Below are positions 1 to 8,869 of a DNA stretch of 64,000 nt, piece after piece (position 1 is the stretch's first letter; every line of letters begins with the position of its first letter). This DNA is from Aestuariibacter sp. (GTDB taxonomy: Bacteria; Pseudomonadota; Gammaproteobacteria; Enterobacterales; Alteromonadaceae): assembly GCA_017794925.1 (NCBI GenBank), contig CP051238.1:3400346-3464345 (forward strand), read 5' to 3'. Under the pieces are notes generated by a model. The model saw only the letters and a program-made list of their open reading frames with translations. It did not search any database and was not told the DNA's origin. Both the position numbers and the translations under genes were made by a program.

Positions 1-1
1 T

Positions 2-1579
2 TTATCGCTGGCACTTTACTGGAGTGGCGCAGCCCTTATTGCCGTGAGCGCAGCTTACGTAACGGGTTACCCTCAAATATTCAGAAAACAAGAAGATGGA
101 CGCATACCACTCTACATCAGGTGGTTGTTTATTCCCTTTCTGATAGGCGTTCAACTGTATAACATATATGCCCGTAAAACCGATAAGGTACCCAATATTC
201 AAAAAATCACCGAACAACTTTATCTGGGGACACGACTAACAGGCAGCGACATAGAAAAGCTGAAAAATCAGGGGATCGACTGCATTTTAGATGTGACTGC
301 AGAGTTCGATAGTCTTGACTGGACGGCGTATCGCTATGATGTGGCGTATTTAAATGTCCCCGTTCTTGACCATACCTCACCGACAGAAGAACAGCTCACT
401 ACCGCAATCAACTGGCTGGAGCAACATCAGCAATTAAACCGTAAAATTCTGGTTCATTGTGCGCTTGGAAGAGGCCGTTCCGTCTTTGTAATGGCGGCTT
501 TCTTACTTGCCAGTAAACAAAGTAAAACGATTGAAGAGGCAATGCATACGATTCAGTCAGTGAGAACCACCGCGAGGTTGAATAAGTTGCAACTTAAGTC
601 GCTCCAAAAAATAAAAGACGGTGGATTATTGCAGCTAAACAAGCGACTTGCCTTGATAGCAAACCCCGTCGCTGGGGGCGGCAAATGGCAACTACACGAA
701 CCAACGATCCTCTCTTACCTCAATGCACATTTTCGGGTGAAGGTCTATGAAACCAAAGAAGACTTGTCAGCAGAATACTGTGCTAAACAAGCTGTAAACG
801 ATAACTTCGACATTTTGGTAGCCTGTGGTGGGGACGGCACCGTTACCGAAGTCGCCAGCGTCGCTGTCGACAGGCACAAAACACTGGGCATTATTCCTTT
901 AGGGACGGCCAACGCCCTGAGTCAGGTCGTATATGGCAAGCGAAGTGTGCTTAATCCTATCCAGACAGCATGTGAAATCCTCTGTGAGCAATATTGTGCC
1001 GATGTCGATACTGCAAGCTGTAACAATAAACTGATGCTACTGGTATCTGCTATTGGCTTTGAATCCAAAATGATTGAACACGCTGATAGAGAAGAAAAAA
1101 ATGAAGGTGGCCAGTTCGCCTATCTCGCAGGTCTGTGGCAAGCTATCAGGCAAAATGAGCCTCTTAAGGTTGCGATTGCGTTTGATAACGAACCACCTGT
1201 AACCGTGGAAACACCGTCACTGGTCATTGCCAACGCAGCACCAAAAAGCACGGCCCTGGCTCAGGGAGGTGATGAGCCAGACATGACCGATGGTAAATTA
1301 GACATCACCTGGCTGGAAGCCAATCAAGAAACGCCGCTACTCAGCGTAGCCGAGTTAGTATTCAGTAATACCAAACGGAAAGCCGCCTCAGATAGCATTT
1401 ATCACAAGCGAGTTAATTCCATTACCGTCTCGTTACCGTCGACACAACGTTATGTTATTGATGGTGAGGTATATGAAGATGACCACTTACATATTCAAAC
1501 TGCACCAGCCAGCCTGAATTTGCTGGTTGATCAAAGCCGCTTTACTAAGAGTGAGCAATTTACACACGCAGGACAGTGA
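2..1579 (+). CDS. Dual-specificity phosphatase / diacylglycerol kinase fusion protein (5' truncated by window)
   Basis: The reading frame stays open to the left edge and the first visible residues are hydrophobic, so the true start is outside the window and the GTG at 44 is internal. Counted from that GTG, a membrane segment (about 25-42) is followed by a tyrosine/dual-specificity phosphatase domain with the P-loop HCALGRGRS (Cys139, Arg145; CX5R). A YegS/DagK-type lipid kinase domain then begins near residue 200, with NPVAGGGK and the nucleotide-binding GGDGT at 262-266. The kinase domain should phosphorylate diacylglycerol or a related lipid; the phosphatase substrate cannot be told from sequence. 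Both active-site motifs are intact, so the fusion looks functional. It is probably anchored in the inner membrane with both domains cytoplasmic. Domain calls are firm; the biological role is inferred. Confidence 0.85.
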   Translation, partial: LSLALYWSGAALIAVSAAYVTGYPQIFRKQEDGRIPLYIRWLFIPFLIGVQLYNIYARKTDKVPNIQKITEQLYLGTRLTGSDIEKLKNQGIDCILDVTAEFDSLDWTAYRYDVAYLNVPVLDHTSPTEEQLTTAINWLEQHQQLNRKILVHCALGRGRSVFVMAAFLLASKQSKTIEEAMHTIQSVRTTARLNKLQLKSLQKIKDGGLLQLNKRLALIANPVAGGGKWQLHEPTILSYLNAHFRVKVYETKEDLSAEYCAKQAVNDNFDILVACGGDGTVTEVASVAVDRHKTLGIIPLGTANALSQVVYGKRSVLNPIQTACEILCEQYCADVDTASCNNKLMLLVSAIGFESKMIEHADREEKNEGGQFAYLAGLWQAIRQNEPLKVAIAFDNEPPVTVETPSLVIANAAPKSTALAQGGDEPDMTDGKLDITWLEANQETPLLSVAELVFSNTKRKAASDSIYHKRVNSITVSLPSTQRYVIDGEVYEDDHLHIQTAPASLNLLVDQSRFTKSEQFTHAGQ

Positions 1580-1627
1580 TAAAATTACACAAACGCTGGT
1601 AATAATTCCATTGCCAGCCTCCCATCC

Positions 1628-1657
1628 TTCACAGGAAAAAAATTAAATCCATATAAT
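1628..1657 (+). promoter_or_regulatory. Candidate sigma-70 promoter for the hemerythrin-like gene
   Basis: TTCACA (1628-1633) and a perfect TATAAT (1652-1657) are separated by 18 bases. They sit about 85 bases upstream of the hemerythrin-like start, in the only gap between it and the preceding gene. Predicted from consensus match alone. Confidence 0.45.
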
Positions 1658-1742
1658 ACAATACTTTAAACATAGGCACGCTCATTGCACTCTAACATGT
1701 AAGGCAAACGCCAGTATTTTTAAATAAGTGAAGGAGCAAGTC

Positions 1743-2177
1743 ATGACTATATTTGAAGCACTCAGACAAGATCACGAAAAACAACGCCTGTTACTGAAGA
1801 TTTTGTGTGAAACACACGGTGACACCGCCGCTCGAAGAGAATACTTCGAAGAACTCAAACAAGCGCTTCAAGAGCATGCTACAGCAGAAGAACGCCATTT
1901 CTACACGCCACTGTTAAAAGATGACCGTGCCGTTGAATTATCAAGGCATGGTATTGCTGAGCATCATGAGATTGATGAACTGATTGAAAAGCTGGACGAC
2001 ACCGACTGGAGCTCTCCGGTATGGTTAAAAACGCTTAAACAATTACGTGACCAAGTCGAGCATCATCTTGATGATGAAGAACAAACATTTTTCCAAATTG
2101 CAGGGAAAATTTTGAGCGCAAAACAAAAGAACGCGCTAGCTGATGCATACCGCGAAGAAATGGCCGATCTGGCGTAA
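1743..2177 (+). CDS. Hemerythrin HHE cation-binding domain protein
   Basis: A 144-residue all-helical protein with the spaced His/Glu pattern of the hemerythrin HHE family: DHEK near residue 10, HATAEERHFY near 48-57, HHEID near 75 and HHLDDEEQTFF near 105-115. Members bind a di-iron centre and act in oxygen, NO or iron handling; which applies here is not visible. The ATG at 1743 is preferred over the in-frame GTG at 1728 because AAGGAG at 1731-1736 lies six bases before the ATG. There is no signal peptide, so it should be cytoplasmic. The single-domain length is normal for the family. Confidence 0.85.
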   Translation: MTIFEALRQDHEKQRLLLKILCETHGDTAARREYFEELKQALQEHATAEERHFYTPLLKDDRAVELSRHGIAEHHEIDELIEKLDDTDWSSPVWLKTLKQLRDQVEHHLDDEEQTFFQIAGKILSAKQKNALADAYREEMADLA

Positions 2178-2208
2178 CACATAAGTATTGATTGACCAGG
2201 ACTGTCTT

Positions 2209-2397
2209 ATGAAACTTTTTCAGAAAGTATTCATCGTTCTTGTGTTTGCACTGCCATTGGCAGTGCAAATTATTGAATGGTTACCCCAGATCAACGTTAA
2301 TAACGCGCTTTGGCTACAATTTATAATGATTGGAATTACAGGTATCGCCTTACTGCAGGTATTAGGCATGTTTTTATGGCGTGCAACACGCCATTAG
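2209..2397 (+). CDS. Small two-helix membrane protein, function unknown
   Basis: A 62-residue protein beginning MKLFQKVF, with two predicted membrane helices (about 5-22 and 34-55) joined by a short polar loop and ending in a basic tail. The ATG at 2209 is chosen over the upstream TTG at 2188 because the latter adds a polar stretch before the first helix. It lies 31 bases after the hemerythrin-like gene in the same direction and may be co-transcribed. I do not recognise the family. Confidence 0.55.
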   Translation: MKLFQKVFIVLVFALPLAVQIIEWLPQINVNNALWLQFIMIGITGIALLQVLGMFLWRATRH

Positions 2398-2526
2398 TTA
2401 TTCGCTATCAACCGCATCCTGAATAGCCTTACCGGCTTTTTCGATGTCTTTTCCTGCCCCTTCCAACGTGGCACAACCTACGCTTAAACCTGCAATGCAC
2501 ATTATCAATAAGAACCGCTTAATCAT
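2398..2526 (-). CDS. Entericidin A/B-like small lipoprotein
   Basis: A 42-residue product read from the complement. It starts MIKRFLLIMC, has a lipobox LSVGC (Cys18), then an Ala/Gly/Lys-rich amphipathic tail containing GAGKDIEKAGKAIQDA. This is the standard architecture of entericidin EcnA/EcnB lipoproteins. AAAGG lies upstream of the ATG. Its start overlaps the end of the YqaE-like gene by eight bases, so the two are very likely translated from one message. Stop codons of this gene and the plus-strand neighbour abut. EcnB-type proteins are envelope lipoproteins linked to stress-related lysis in Enterobacteria; no second entericidin (antidote) gene is seen here. Confidence 0.8.
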   Translation of the reverse strand: MIKRFLLIMCIAGLSVGCATLEGAGKDIEKAGKAIQDAVDSE

Positions 2527-2695
2527 TTTTACTACCTTTATCACTGATCAATACAAAAAATGCGTGTATAACGCCGGGTAAATAACCCAAAATCGTCAGC
2601 AGAATATTAAGCCAGAACGTCCCGCAGACTCCCACTTTCAAATACACACCTAGCGGTGGCAAGATTAAAGACGCTAGTAGCTTAATAATTCCCAT
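2519..2695 (-). CDS. YqaE/Pmp3 family (UPF0057) small membrane protein
   Basis: A 58-residue protein read from the complement, beginning MGIIKLLASLILPPLGVYL and containing CGTFWLNILLTILGYLPG followed by IHAFFVL. The PPLGV and LGYLPG-IHA signatures with two membrane helices define the YqaE/Pmp3 (UPF0057) family, small inner-membrane proteins associated with stress and membrane-potential effects in yeast and plants. It overlaps the following entericidin-like gene. The family call is firm; the role is unknown. Confidence 0.85.
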   Translation of the reverse strand: MGIIKLLASLILPPLGVYLKVGVCGTFWLNILLTILGYLPGVIHAFFVLISDKGSKND

Positions 2696-2832
2696 TAATC
2701 TCTCTTCTCAGTTTGCTTATCAGGCTTCAAATTAGTGCGTATTGGGTCTTTGGTCAAGACCATCCACATTCTGACACCGGAAGCGATAATTCTCACTTCC
2801 TTAGGAAGGTCTGTAACTACTATCTCAGACAT
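2695..2832 (-). CDS. Possible 45-residue peptide translationally coupled to the YqaE-like gene
   Basis: A short frame starting MSEIVVTDLPKEV and ending in a lysine/aspartate-rich tail. Its TAA stop overlaps the ATG of the YqaE-like gene (TAATG), a common sign of translational coupling. Against it: the start lies directly after the tRNA terminator, and no Shine-Dalgarno sequence is visible. I do not recognise it and it may be chance. Confidence 0.25.
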   Translation of the reverse strand: MSEIVVTDLPKEVRIIASGVRMWMVLTKDPIRTNLKPDKQTEKRD

Positions 2833-2859
2833 AAAAAAAGCCACCGTATTGGTGGCTTT
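2833..2859 (-). terminator. Rho-independent terminator after tRNA-Leu
   Basis: Inverted repeat GCCACC/GGTGGC (2840-2845 and 2851-2856) with a five-base loop. Read on the minus strand it is followed by a run of seven T. It sits just past the tRNA 3' end and should end the secG-tRNA transcript. Confidence 0.85.
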
Positions 2860-2867
2860 AGATATTT

Positions 2868-2951
2868 GGTGCGGAAAGCGGGACTTGAACCCGCACGGCC
2901 GAAGCCACCACCCCCTCAAGATGGCGTGTCTACCAATTCCACCACTTCCGC
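2868..2951 (-). tRNA. tRNA-Leu (anticodon GAG)
   Basis: The complement folds as a class II tRNA of 84 bases with an encoded CCA end. Acceptor stem GCGGAAG pairs with TTTCCGC, the D arm contains GGAATTGGTAGACACGC, the anticodon GAG is complementary to 2915-2917, a long variable arm follows (GGCTTCGGCC), and the T arm contains GGGTTCAAGTCCC. It lies seven bases downstream of secG, the same linkage as secG-leuU in E. coli. Confidence 0.96.
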
Positions 2952-2958
2952 AAATTTC

Positions 2959-3315
2959 TTAGTTTGGTACGTCAGACTTGTCTTCTTGTGCTGGTGCTAC
3001 CGGCACATCTGAATCCGCTGGCTGAACCTGCTCTACCTCAGCAGGTACACCCAGGTTTTCCCATTCATCTGTCACACTTTCACGCTGAGACGTAAGTGCG
3101 CCCAGCAACAAACTGATAGCAAAGAACAATGTAGCCAGAATACCTGTAGTACGAGTCATAAAATTACCCGAACCAGACGAACCAAATACAGTATTCGCGC
3201 CACCGGCACCAAACGATGCACCCATGTCAGCGCCTTTACCTTGCTGAATTAACACAAATCCAATTAGCAACAATGCAACCACAAGGTACGCGACTAACAG
3301 TACTTGATAGAACAT
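2959..3315 (-). CDS. secG: Protein-export membrane protein SecG
   Basis: A 118-residue subunit of the SecYEG translocon. It has two membrane helices (about 3-22 and 54-73) separated by the glycine-rich loop with IQQGKGADMGASFG and TVFGSSGSGNF, the SecG hallmark, and a long acidic, Ala/Pro-rich C-terminal tail. The ATG at 3315 is chosen because AGAGGA lies about seven bases upstream; an upstream in-frame ATG would overlap tpiA. It follows tpiA by 11 bases and precedes tRNA-Leu, so the three are probably one transcript. Confidence 0.95.
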   Translation of the reverse strand: MFYQVLLVAYLVVALLLIGFVLIQQGKGADMGASFGAGGANTVFGSSGSGNFMTRTTGILATLFFAISLLLGALTSQRESVTDEWENLGVPAEVEQVQPADSDVPVAPAQEDKSDVPN

Positions 3316-3326
3316 TCTTAATCCTC

Positions 3327-4061
3327 TTAACCTGCCGCTTGGCAAATCTTTCTAAAATCGTCGACTTTCAGACTGGCACCGCCAATTAGGCCGCCGTCAA
3401 TGTCGTCCTGAGCAAACAACTCCTGAGCATTGTCTGCTTTTACGCTTCCGCCATACAAAATTTGCAAAGATTCAGCCACGTCTGTGCTGAATTTGGCTAT
3501 ATGCCTACGGATAAATGCATGTGCGTCCTGAGCCTGCTCAGGAGACGCTGTAACGCCCGTTCCAATTGCCCAAATCGGCTCGTAAGCTACGACCGACTTA
3601 GCTAACTGTTCAGGTGTTAATGTATTAGTTAACGCGTCCAATTGTGCGGCCAGAAACGTTTCCAGCTCACCAGCTTCACGCGTGGCCAGACTCTCGCCTA
3701 CACAAATAATGGGAACCAAACCATTATCTATCGCTTTACGCGCTTTAAGTGCGACCAGCTCATTACTTTCGCCATGATCATCACGTCGCTCAGAGTGACC
3801 TACAATCACATACTCACAACCGAACTCTTTAAGCATGTCAGCTGAAATATCACCAGTATGAGCACCGTTATCCAATTCACTAAGGGTTTGGCCCCCTAAC
3901 GCAAAGTCAGGCTTATCAAAACAACCTAAGAAACATGCGGGTGGGCAAATCACTACCTGAACATTATCAGTATTAACACCCTGTGTTAATTGAGCGAATT
4001 CGCTTACTAATGAACGGTTTCCGTTCATCTTCCAGTTTCCTGCAACGATTGGCTTTCTCAT
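3327..4061 (-). CDS. tpiA: Triosephosphate isomerase
   Basis: A 244-residue cytoplasmic TIM-barrel enzyme interconverting dihydroxyacetone phosphate and glyceraldehyde 3-phosphate. Visible are NWKMNG near the N terminus (catalytic Lys), IVGHSERR (catalytic His), AYEPIWAIGTG (catalytic Glu) and the phosphate-binding LYGGSV and GGLIGGASL. Length is normal. The 111-base gap to glmM likely holds its promoter. tpiA between glmM and secG is seen in several marine gammaproteobacteria but not in E. coli (from memory). Confidence 0.97.
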   Translation of the reverse strand: MRKPIVAGNWKMNGNRSLVSEFAQLTQGVNTDNVQVVICPPACFLGCFDKPDFALGGQTLSELDNGAHTGDISADMLKEFGCEYVIVGHSERRDDHGESNELVALKARKAIDNGLVPIICVGESLATREAGELETFLAAQLDALTNTLTPEQLAKSVVAYEPIWAIGTGVTASPEQAQDAHAFIRRHIAKFSTDVAESLQILYGGSVKADNAQELFAQDDIDGGLIGGASLKVDDFRKICQAAG

Positions 4062-4172
4062 AGGCTTTTCAGTCTCTCTTTTGACTCCATCCCAGTGTCA
4101 GAGCGGGCGTGATATTAACTATTCCCACTGCATTATACAAGTGGAAATAGTAATTTCTGTTTCTAAAAACAA

Positions 4173-5516
4173 TCAACTGGCGACATTACGAACAGCTTCA
4201 GCAATTTTTTCTGCCAGCGTTGTAGAAGCCAGCTCGTCGTCAGATTCAACCATGACCCTGATCAACGGCTCAGTACCACTTTTTCTCAATAATACCCGGC
4301 CATGTTTACCCAGTGTTGCTTCTGCTTCCTTTTTAGCCTGTAAAACGGCTTCCGAGTCCAATGGATTAACGCCGGTATCTTCAAACCGAACGTTAACCAG
4401 TGTTTGTGGGAATTTGTCGAACCCACCAGCAAGCTCATGAAGTGTCATATTGGAACGCAACATAGCGGTTAACACCTGTAAACCGGCCACTATTCCATCG
4501 CCTGTAGATGCCAGATTCAGATTTAATACGTGTCCCGAGTTTTCACCACCAATACTCCACCCTTTTTGCTGGAGTAATTCCATTACATAGCGATCGCCTA
4601 CTTTTGAACGAACAAAAGGAACGCCTAATTTACTCAGTGCAATTTCCAAACCGAGATTACTCATTAGAGTACCAACGACACCACCATTTAACCGACCTGA
4701 TTTCAGTGCATCACGGGCAATAATATAGAGGAGTTGATCACCATCGATGACATTACCCTGATTATCTACCATCATGATTCGGTCTCCGTCACCATCCAGT
4801 GCAAAACCTAAATCAGCACCTGATTCGACAACCTCTTCAACGATGGCTCGCATGGACGTAGCCCCCACCCGGTCGTTGATATTAAGACCATTGGGTGAAG
4901 TGCCAATTTCTATTACTTCAGCGCCTAATTCTGATAAAACCAAAGGCGCAATGTGGTAAGTTGCGCCGTGCGCACAGTCAACCACGATTTTCATGCCTTT
5001 CAGTGACAAATCAGACGGAAACGTCCCCTTACAGAATTCAATGTAACGACCCGCTGCATCATTAATACGCGTTGCTTTACCCAATTTGTTAGAAGCAACA
5101 CATGTCATTGGCTCGTCCATCATCGCTTCAATGGCAACTTCGATATCATCATCCAGTTTAAAGCCATCAGCAGAGAAGAATTTTATGCCATTATCGTAAT
5201 AAGGGTTATGTGAAGCACTGATCACAATCCCGGCCTCAGAGCGAAACGTTTTTGTTAAATACGCAATAGCAGGCGTAGGCATTGGCCCTAATAAACCGAT
5301 GTTAATGCCAGCGGCAGACAATCCCGCTTCAAGTGCAGACTCAAGCATGTAACCGGATATTCGGGTGTCCTTGCCAATTAATACTTTATTTGTTCCGTTC
5401 CCGGCTAAGACTTTACCCGCGGCCCAACCGAGTTTTGTCACAAACTCCGGATTAATTGCGCTTTCGCCTACTTTGCCCCGAATACCATCGGTACCAAAAT
5501 ATTTCCTTTCCCCCAT
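4173..5516 (-). CDS. glmM: Phosphoglucosamine mutase
   Basis: A 447-residue alpha-D-phosphohexomutase converting glucosamine 6-phosphate to glucosamine 1-phosphate for UDP-GlcNAc synthesis. It begins [17 protein letters not shown], carries the phosphoserine loop [16 protein letters not shown] near residue 100, the metal loop DGDGDR near 240, GGENSGH near 325, and the C-terminal phosphate site [12 protein letters not shown]. Length matches the family. It is 12 bases downstream of folP, an operon arrangement conserved in gammaproteobacteria. Confidence 0.97.
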   Translation of the reverse strand: MGERKYFGTDGIRGKVGESAINPEFVTKLGWAAGKVLAGNGTNKVLIGKDTRISGYMLESALEAGLSAAGINIGLLGPMPTPAIAYLTKTFRSEAGIVISASHNPYYDNGIKFFSADGFKLDDDIEVAIEAMMDEPMTCVASNKLGKATRINDAAGRYIEFCKGTFPSDLSLKGMKIVVDCAHGATYHIAPLVLSELGAEVIEIGTSPNGLNINDRVGATSMRAIVEEVVESGADLGFALDGDGDRIMMVDNQGNVIDGDQLLYIIARDALKSGRLNGGVVGTLMSNLGLEIALSKLGVPFVRSKVGDRYVMELLQQKGWSIGGENSGHVLNLNLASTGDGIVAGLQVLTAMLRSNMTLHELAGGFDKFPQTLVNVRFEDTGVNPLDSEAVLQAKKEAEATLGKHGRVLLRKSGTEPLIRVMVESDDELASTTLAEKIAEAVRNVAS

Positions 5517-5528
5517 TGGAACCCCTTT

Positions 5529-6356
5529 CTATTTCTTGTATTTATTTAATGCATTAACTATGTCAACCACATCCCGGGTATCCGCCACATCGTGAACCCG
5601 CAGGATATGCGCTCCCATTTGCGCCGCAATGGTTGCTAACGCCAGACTGCCGGCCAACCGTTGGTCAACCGGTTTATTAATCACTTGGCCTATCATCGTT
5701 TTGCGCGACATACCAATCAGCAACGGCATATTAAAACGATGAAAGCGGGATAATTCCGCTAATAGCTGATAATTGTGTTCAAGAGTTTTACCGAAGCCAA
5801 AACCCGGGTCAAGCATGATTTTACTTTCTGCGATACCAGCATCAACACAGACTTTGATTCTCTCGTGTAAAAAGGCTTCTACCTCTTCACAAACGTCTTT
5901 GTAGACAGGCCTATCCTGCATATTGCCAGGATCACCCTGCATGTGCATCAGACACACTGGCACGTCGTGCTTTGCGACAACCTCAAGCGCACCGGGTAAC
6001 TGAAGCGCTCTTACATCATTAATAAAATCTGCGCCGGACTGCAAGGCAGCATCCATGACGTCTGGTTTACTTGTATCAATGGAAATAACAACATCAGACT
6101 GCTTTCTGATGGCTTCTACTACCGGTACAACTCGTTGTAGTTCCTCAGCAATACTCACTTCCGGTGCGCCAGGCCGGGTAGACTCCCCACCGATGTCGAT
6201 AATAGTTGCACCAGCAGATTCCATAGCTATGGCCTGTTGAACCGCATCTTCCAGTGCATTGTGACGCCCACCATCAGAAAATGAGTCCGGGGTAACATTG
6301 AGGATTCCCATCACTTGTGGAGACGATGGGGTTAGCAAAAGATGTCGTATTTGCAT
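5529..6356 (-). CDS. folP: Dihydropteroate synthase
   Basis: A 275-residue folate-pathway enzyme that joins p-aminobenzoate to the pterin pyrophosphate; it is the sulfonamide target. Visible are MGILNVTPDSFSDGG (residues 16-30), the pterin-binding IDIGGESTRPGA, DPGFGFGKT, and IGMSRKTMIG near the C terminus, all family signatures. A terminator separates it from upstream ftsH, so it probably has its own promoter in the 6357-6435 gap. Confidence 0.97.
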   Translation of the reverse strand: MQIRHLLLTPSSPQVMGILNVTPDSFSDGGRHNALEDAVQQAIAMESAGATIIDIGGESTRPGAPEVSIAEELQRVVPVVEAIRKQSDVVISIDTSKPDVMDAALQSGADFINDVRALQLPGALEVVAKHDVPVCLMHMQGDPGNMQDRPVYKDVCEEVEAFLHERIKVCVDAGIAESKIMLDPGFGFGKTLEHNYQLLAELSRFHRFNMPLLIGMSRKTMIGQVINKPVDQRLAGSLALATIAAQMGAHILRVHDVADTRDVVDIVNALNKYKK

Positions 6357-6435
6357 ATTGAGTCGTTTACGTTGTGTCTACTAATAAGCGTGAATGAAAT
6401 GGAAAGTGCGTACTTTTAGTACCAATTACAGTTAC

Positions 6436-6463
6436 AAAAAAGCGCCGTTCCCGGCGCTTTTTT
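6436..6463. terminator. Bidirectional-looking rho-independent terminator after ftsH
   Basis: Stem GCGCCG/CGGCGC (6442-6447 and 6452-6457) with a TTCC loop, an A run before and a T run after, so it reads as a terminator on both strands. Its job here is to end ftsH transcription before folP. Confidence 0.8.
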
Positions 6464-6477
6464 ATCGCTGATACGAA

Positions 6478-8424
6478 TTACCCTGGCAGGTCACCCGGTT
6501 TACCAACAGTCGGCTTATCAACACCATCGCTGGTGATTTCGCCTTCTTTCTTAGGAGAACCCCCACTTGGCTTGTCGCCATCGGATGACCGGTCATCCCA
6601 GCCTGCTGGCGGACGCACGTCACGACGTGCCATTAGGTCGTCAATCTGTAACGCGTCTATCGTCTCGTATTTCATCAACGCGTCCTTCATGGTATGAAGG
6701 ATGTCAATGTTGTCCTCAAGAATCTGCTTGGCACGGTCGTAATTACGGTCGATGACAGACTTGATTTCGGCATCGATTGCACGGGCAGTATCATCAGACA
6801 TGTGCGACGCTTTCGACATAGACTTACCAAGGAAAACTTCACCCTCGTCTTCTGCATACAGCATAGGACCCATTTTATCTGACAAGCCCCATTGCGTAAC
6901 CATTTTACGAGCGATATCCGTTGCACGTTCAATATCATTTGACGCGCCAGTCGTCACTTTATCATCGCCATAGATAATCGATTCAGCTAATCGTCCGCCG
7001 AACAAGCTTGAAATCATACTTTCAAGGTGCTGCTTGGTGTGACTTACACGGTCTTGCTCTGGCAGATACATGGTAACACCCAATGCGCGACCACGAGGAA
7101 TAATAGACACTTTATAAACCGGATCATGCTCTGGTACCAAACGACCAACAATAGCGTGTCCGGCTTCATGGTAAGCAGTCATGGTTTTCTCTTCTTCAGA
7201 CATCACCATTGACTTGCGCTCAGAGCCCATCATAATTTTGTCTTTTGCTTTTTCAAACTCTTCCATCGATACCAAACGACGGTTTGCACGAGCAGCAAAT
7301 AGCGCCGCTTCGTTTACAAGGTTTGCTAAATCAGCACCAGAGAAACCCGGAGTACCGCGCGCAATGACAGACGGCTTCACGTCGTCGGCAACCGGCACTT
7401 TTCGAATATGTACTTTCAGGATTTGTTCGCGACCACGAATATCCGGCAAGCCAACGACTACCTGGCGGTCGAAACGACCAGGGCGTAACAATGCAGGGTC
7501 AAGTACATCAGGACGGTTAGTGGCAGCAATAACAATAATGCCTTCGTGCCCTTCAAAACCATCCATTTCTACCAGCATTTGGTTCAGAGTTTGCTCTCGC
7601 TCATCGTGACCACCGCCCAAACCAGCGCCCCGTTGGCGACCTACCGCGTCAATCTCGTCAATAAAGATGATACACGGCGCTGCTTTGCGAGCCTGCTCGA
7701 ACATATCGCGAACACGAGACGCACCCACACCGACAAACATCTCTACGAAGTCTGAGCCTGAGATCGTGAAAAACGGCACTTTTGCTTCACCAGCTATTGC
7801 CTTCGCCAACAACGTTTTACCCGTTCCAGGAGGACCAACCATCAATACGCCTTTGGGAATTTTACCGCCCAACTTCTGGAACTTAGAAGGGTCGCGTAAG
7901 AAATCGACCAATTCAGCGACATCTTCCTTCGCTTCGTCACAGCCGGCAACATCAGCAAACGTAGTTTTAATTTGGTCTTCACTGAGAAGGCGAGCCTTAC
8001 TCTTACCAAAGGACATTGCCCCGCGACCACCGCCGCCCTGCATTTGCCGCATGAAGAAAATCCACACCGCGATCAACAGCAACATTGGGAACCAGGAAAT
8101 AAAAATAGAAGCAAAAACAGAAGGCTGTTCAGGTGGCTCACCTAACACTCGGACGTCTTGCTTTACCAGGTCAGTAATTAACTGGTCATCAAAATAAGGA
8201 ATGTATGTTTTAAAAGAATCACCGGAGCGTTTGACACCGCGAATTTCTCGCGCCTCACTGTTAATTCGCACTTCGCGAATTTGCCCTTGCTTCACTTCCT
8301 TTAGAAACGTTGTGTAATCAGTTTGTGCGCGGCTGGACTCGCCAGGTGAAAAGCTCTGAAAAACAGCCATCAACACCACTGCAATAATCAACCACAAGAT
8401 TAAGTTTTTTGCCATGTCGCTCAA
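6478..8424 (-). CDS. ftsH: ATP-dependent zinc metalloprotease FtsH
   Basis: A 648-residue membrane AAA+ protease. It has an N-terminal membrane helix (about 5-23), a periplasmic domain, a second helix (about 103-124), Walker A GPPGTGKT (197-204), Walker [10 protein letters not shown], the arginine-finger region [15 protein letters not shown], zinc-binding HEAGH (419-423) and an acidic C-terminal tail. It degrades membrane proteins and regulators such as LpxC and sigma-32 in E. coli. The start used is TTG at 8424 because AGAGG lies nine bases upstream; the ATG at 8415 (MAKNLILW) is a reasonable alternative and matches the mature E. coli start. The usual upstream partner rlmE is not present. 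Confidence 0.95.
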   Translation of the reverse strand: MSDMAKNLILWLIIAVVLMAVFQSFSPGESSRAQTDYTTFLKEVKQGQIREVRINSEAREIRGVKRSGDSFKTYIPYFDDQLITDLVKQDVRVLGEPPEQPSVFASIFISWFPMLLLIAVWIFFMRQMQGGGGRGAMSFGKSKARLLSEDQIKTTFADVAGCDEAKEDVAELVDFLRDPSKFQKLGGKIPKGVLMVGPPGTGKTLLAKAIAGEAKVPFFTISGSDFVEMFVGVGASRVRDMFEQARKAAPCIIFIDEIDAVGRQRGAGLGGGHDEREQTLNQMLVEMDGFEGHEGIIVIAATNRPDVLDPALLRPGRFDRQVVVGLPDIRGREQILKVHIRKVPVADDVKPSVIARGTPGFSGADLANLVNEAALFAARANRRLVSMEEFEKAKDKIMMGSERKSMVMSEEEKTMTAYHEAGHAIVGRLVPEHDPVYKVSIIPRGRALGVTMYLPEQDRVSHTKQHLESMISSLFGGRLAESIIYGDDKVTTGASNDIERATDIARKMVTQWGLSDKMGPMLYAEDEGEVFLGKSMSKASHMSDDTARAIDAEIKSVIDRNYDRAKQILEDNIDILHTMKDALMKYETIDALQIDDLMARRDVRPPAGWDDRSSDGDKPSGGSPKKEGEITSDGVDKPTVGKPGDLPG

Positions 8425-8869
8425 TGCTACTAACCTCTGTAAAAAACCTCCGGTTCAATAATGACGCCGATTTGCGCCACCTTTTACCGGTGAGTGTCAC
8501 AAAAAATGCGATACCACGAAGAGTACTACACTTTAAATACGCTTGCTACCAAATAGACCGCTAATAACCCGCTGGGTTCAAGCCCTTAGCGACGGTAAAC
8601 CCCGGTATCAGCCAATACAGTTGCCAACATTTTAGTCAGGTAACTATTCGTCAAACAAAATTATTGGCTTACCCGTATTTTAATTGGTACGAGCCGTCCT
8701 GAAATTATGTTCAATAATGGTGCCAGATTCTTTCCGCCGGCAATAAACGCCGATAATTTGCGCTTTTTTGTCATTACTTCACAATCTCATTAGGATTGTA
8801 GTCAAGATGGCGTTAGAATACGCGTTTTCAAGACAGACTTTACATTTAAATTGTAAGAAAAACCCACAG
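8425..8869. other. 445-base divergent intergenic region between ftsH and yhbY
   Basis: No convincing gene is seen. It must hold promoters for both divergent genes. A small inverted repeat ACAATC/GATTGT (8781-8786 and 8794-8799) lies in the presumed yhbY leader. The region is too short for the 23S rRNA methyltransferase gene rlmE, which stands here in E. coli, and I see no recognisable remnant of it. Confidence 0.5.

Noticed and set aside
2713..3012. Plus-strand frames across tRNA-Leu
   Set aside because: They read through the antisense of a certain tRNA gene and the secG 3' end.
7181..8197. Long plus-strand frames opposite ftsH
   Set aside because: Antisense shadows of FtsH, low-complexity and without start signals.
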